A stretch of 64,000 bases of DNA from Pseudomonas asturiensis (GTDB lineage: Bacteria > Pseudomonadota > Gammaproteobacteria > Pseudomonadales > Pseudomonadaceae), in the NCBI RefSeq assembly GCF_900143095.1, contig NZ_FRDA01000007.1, forward strand, positions 187,803 through 251,802, read 5' to 3'. The notes beneath the pieces were generated by a model. It was not told the DNA's origin, did no database searches, and worked only from the letters and a program-made list of their open reading frames with translations. Numbering within the stretch: the first letter of the stretch is position 1; each line of letters begins with the position of its first letter. A program made the position numbers and the translations under genes. Positions 62,158 through 64,000 of this stretch are shown in pieces.

Positions 62158-63603
62158 TCAGGCCGGCTCGCCCTTCGGCAAGCGCTGCTCCAGCTTCTGG
62201 TGCAGCGCGCTCTGCGCAGGCCAGTTGCGCATGAAGCGCGCCCGGTCGCGGGCAAACGCTGCCTCGAACGAGGCCCGGGAAGCATGCTGCTGCATCGCGT
62301 CCAGATCAATCAGGGCCCAGCGCCCGTCCTGCCAGAACACGTTATGCCCCTTGAAATCACCGTGACTGATACGCTCGCGTATCAACTGCGCAAACAGCGT
62401 GTCGAGTGCCTGCAACTCGGCCTCGGGCACATCGCCGGTTTCGACGTAAGGCGCAAAGCGTTCGATGATGTCAGGTCCCGGCAGAAACTCGGTCACCAGA
62501 TACGCCTTGTTACGCAGACCCAGCACGCGTTTTTCCCGCACGGCCAATGGCTTGGGCGTCGCGATACCCAGAAAGGCCAGGCGGTTGGCTTCACGCCATG
62601 AGTGCCAGGCGCGGCTGGGACGCCAGAAGCGCTTGAGCCAGTGACTGAAATGCTTGATGTTGTAACGCTTGATGACCAACGCACGGCCATTGACCTCGAC
62701 CCGCCCGACACTCGCGGCTCCACCGGTCTTGTACAGATGACCCTCATCCAGCAACGCGTCGGCCTGATCCAGCACCGGCACCATAGCCGCTTCTTCTTCG
62801 CGACGAATCGCCTGAAACACGGACGCGCTGTCCTTGACGCTGAACAGGCTGCAATCGCGCCCGGTCTTGTCGAGGAAATCCTTCAAGCGCCACGTGCGCA
62901 GCTTGTCGATCTGCTTTTGCAGCGCTTCCATTGGCAGGCCATGCTCGGCGTTGCTCAACAGGTAATGCACCAGCAGTTCCTCGGTGAACGGCTCGAACGC
63001 TCGGGGCAACTGGGCGAAGAACACGCCGAGGTTTTCCAGAACCTTTTGCCGTGACAACGGCTGCCCGGCCTGTTCGGCACGAATGCCTGCGCCGTCGATC
63101 ATGTACAGCTGGCCGTCATGGCGCAGCAGGTTGTCCAGGTGCAGGTCCTCCTGCCACAGGCCTTTGGCGTGCAACCGGGCAATGGCCGAGAGCGCTTCAC
63201 CAAGCACGGTCTGCTGCTCATCACTCAATGGAGACTGGTCCTGCACCGCCGTCCAGGCATCCCCCAGGCTCGGCGCGTTTTCAAGAAACTCGAACAGCAG
63301 CCAGCCACCCTCGTCTTCCTGCAACCCGTCGGCCAGCAACCGTGGCGTGGTCACGTCCTGGTCAGCCAACAAGCGCACACCATGGAGTTCACGCTGAAAG
63401 TGCCGTGCGGCCTTGCTGCCGACCAGTAATTTGGCCAGCACTGTGCGACCACGCCAGACACCGGCACCTACATAACGCTGGCCTGGCAGCACGCGCAGCA
63501 GGGTCAACAGGGTCAGCTCGGCGCTGCCAGCAGCGTCGGCCAGGGTCAGGCTCATGGGCAGCTCGGGGGTGCGCCCGGCGTTCTTGAGGTCAGACAAACG
63601 CAT
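62158..63603 (-). CDS. Tandem LPS-kinase-like protein (InaA family)
   Basis: 481 aa containing two protein kinase-like lobes. The first (about 1-235) has catalytic loop GLWQEDLHLDNLL and metal motif MIDGAG. The second (about 245-481) has ISHGDFKGHNVFW and LIDLDAM. So both copies keep the catalytic Asp, Asn and metal Asp. It is related to WaaP/InaA kinases that phosphorylate LPS core heptoses. Its ATG overlaps the upstream gene's TGA (TGATG), so the two are coupled. It matches the PA5006 position in P. aeruginosa. Confidence 0.82.
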   Translation of the reverse strand: MRLSDLKNAGRTPELPMSLTLADAAGSAELTLLTLLRVLPGQRYVGAGVWRGRTVLAKLLVGSKAARHFQRELHGVRLLADQDVTTPRLLADGLQEDEGGWLLFEFLENAPSLGDAWTAVQDQSPLSDEQQTVLGEALSAIARLHAKGLWQEDLHLDNLLRHDGQLYMIDGAGIRAEQAGQPLSRQKVLENLGVFFAQLPRAFEPFTEELLVHYLLSNAEHGLPMEALQKQIDKLRTWRLKDFLDKTGRDCSLFSVKDSASVFQAIRREEEAAMVPVLDQADALLDEGHLYKTGGAASVGRVEVNGRALVIKRYNIKHFSHWLKRFWRPSRAWHSWREANRLAFLGIATPKPLAVREKRVLGLRNKAYLVTEFLPGPDIIERFAPYVETGDVPEAELQALDTLFAQLIRERISHGDFKGHNVFWQDGRWALIDLDAMQQHASRASFEAAFARDRARFMRNWPAQSALHQKLEQRLPKGEPA

Positions 63604-64000
63604 CAGCGGGTCTCTTTCTGGTCACGATGGTGAAGGTCACGCTTGTGCTGGCCACGCTGGCCCAGACGTTCAGCCCAGGCACTGACCTGCTCACTGTCGG
63701 GGCTCGCTTGCAGGTAAGCGGCCAACAGCTCGCGCTGCTCGGCTTCGGTCCACATTCGGGCACGACGCAACAACGGCTCCAGATCCTTGACCCGATCACG
63801 CTTGCCAAAGATCACGGGACGGGTTTTTTCCAGGTCGATCAGTTGCGCCCGGTAACCCTGCTGGTCGGCCTGCAGGAAGATATGCTTGGGGTAGAAACAG
63901 CCATGAATCTGCCCTGCACCGTGAAGGGTGCGCGCCAGTCGGCCGCAGGCCTGCAGAACCGCACTGCGCGAGCGCGCACCCATTTCCGCCCAGCCCTGCA
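63603..64000 (-). CDS. LPS core kinase-like protein (5' end cut by window edge)
   Basis: C-terminal part only, at least 131 aa, continuing beyond the right edge (the frame reads QGWAEMGARSRSAVLQAC at the border). The catalytic loop is GQIHGCFYPKHIFL and the metal aspartate is in AQLIDLEKTRPVIFG. Compared with the WaaP-type HGDL..N loop, here it is HGCFYPKHI, so the usual Asp and Asn are replaced. It is probably the PA5007-type LPS kinase-like gene and heads a coupled pair with the tandem-kinase gene. Confidence 0.75.
   Translation of the reverse strand, partial: QGWAEMGARSRSAVLQACGRLARTLHGAGQIHGCFYPKHIFLQADQQGYRAQLIDLEKTRPVIFGKRDRVKDLEPLLRRARMWTEAEQRELLAAYLQASPDSEQVSAWAERLGQRGQHKRDLHHRDQKETR

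Overview
The window is a 64 kb piece of a high-GC gammaproteobacterial chromosome. Gene order (nnr, queG, orn, rsgA, motB/motA, rhdA, psd, serB, parC, parE, cpdA, nudF, thiC, waaA, hldE, msbA, waaL and other LPS core genes) follows the Pseudomonas core chromosome, as known from the PA4949-PA5007 stretch of P. aeruginosa. The short intergenic palindromes, the large DUF6543-type toxin and the non-aeruginosa accessory genes suggest a plant- or environment-associated Pseudomonas, most probably the P. syringae group. The genus is firm; the species group is an inference. No rRNA, tRNA, CRISPR array, insertion sequence or integrase was seen.

Layout. 1-16.5 kb: housekeeping core, with NAD(P)H-hydrate repair (cut by the left edge), queuosine synthesis, a TRIC-like channel, oligoribonuclease, RsgA, the MotA/MotB stator, an HDOD protein, rhodanese, phosphatidylserine decarboxylase, a protein with a degenerate PilZ-like region, SerB, an AhpA/Smp-type membrane protein and an orphan PqiC-like lipoprotein. 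16.6-24 kb: a minus-strand run of parC, retropepsin-like protease, phytase-like esterase, parE, YqiA-type hydrolase and cpdA. 24-31 kb: an accessory block with an AraC regulator, a small DUF protein, a chemoreceptor, and a polymorphic-toxin cassette (458-aa toxin followed by three immunity-like genes and a DUF4926 gene) of visibly lower GC. 31-38 kb: core again, with a DUF1249 gene, nudF, a lipoprotein, a TPP riboswitch upstream of thiC and the HMP transporter cytX, and a TolC-type outer membrane protein. 38.5-64 kb: LPS inner-core and lipid A export genes (waaA, hldE, msbA, LPS-kinase-like genes, waaL, several glycosyltransferases, PIG-L deacetylase, Mig-14, carbamoyltransferase). A 2027-aa toxin-like gene interrupts this cluster before two further LPS kinase-type genes, the second cut by the right edge.

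The LPS genes act together: WaaA adds Kdo, HldE makes the ADP-heptose precursor, kinase-like proteins and glycosyltransferases decorate the core, the carbamoyltransferase modifies it, MsbA flips lipid A-core and WaaL attaches O-antigen. ThiC and CytX supply the HMP moiety of thiamine and are probably both under the TPP riboswitch. The most unusual object is the 2027-aa protein. Its C-terminal part is a tandem duplication of a domain whose motifs match the Tiki/TraB/erythromycin-esterase/MARTX-type fold. The second copy keeps the Gly-Glu-x-His and Gly-Asn-x-His signatures and the first has lost both.
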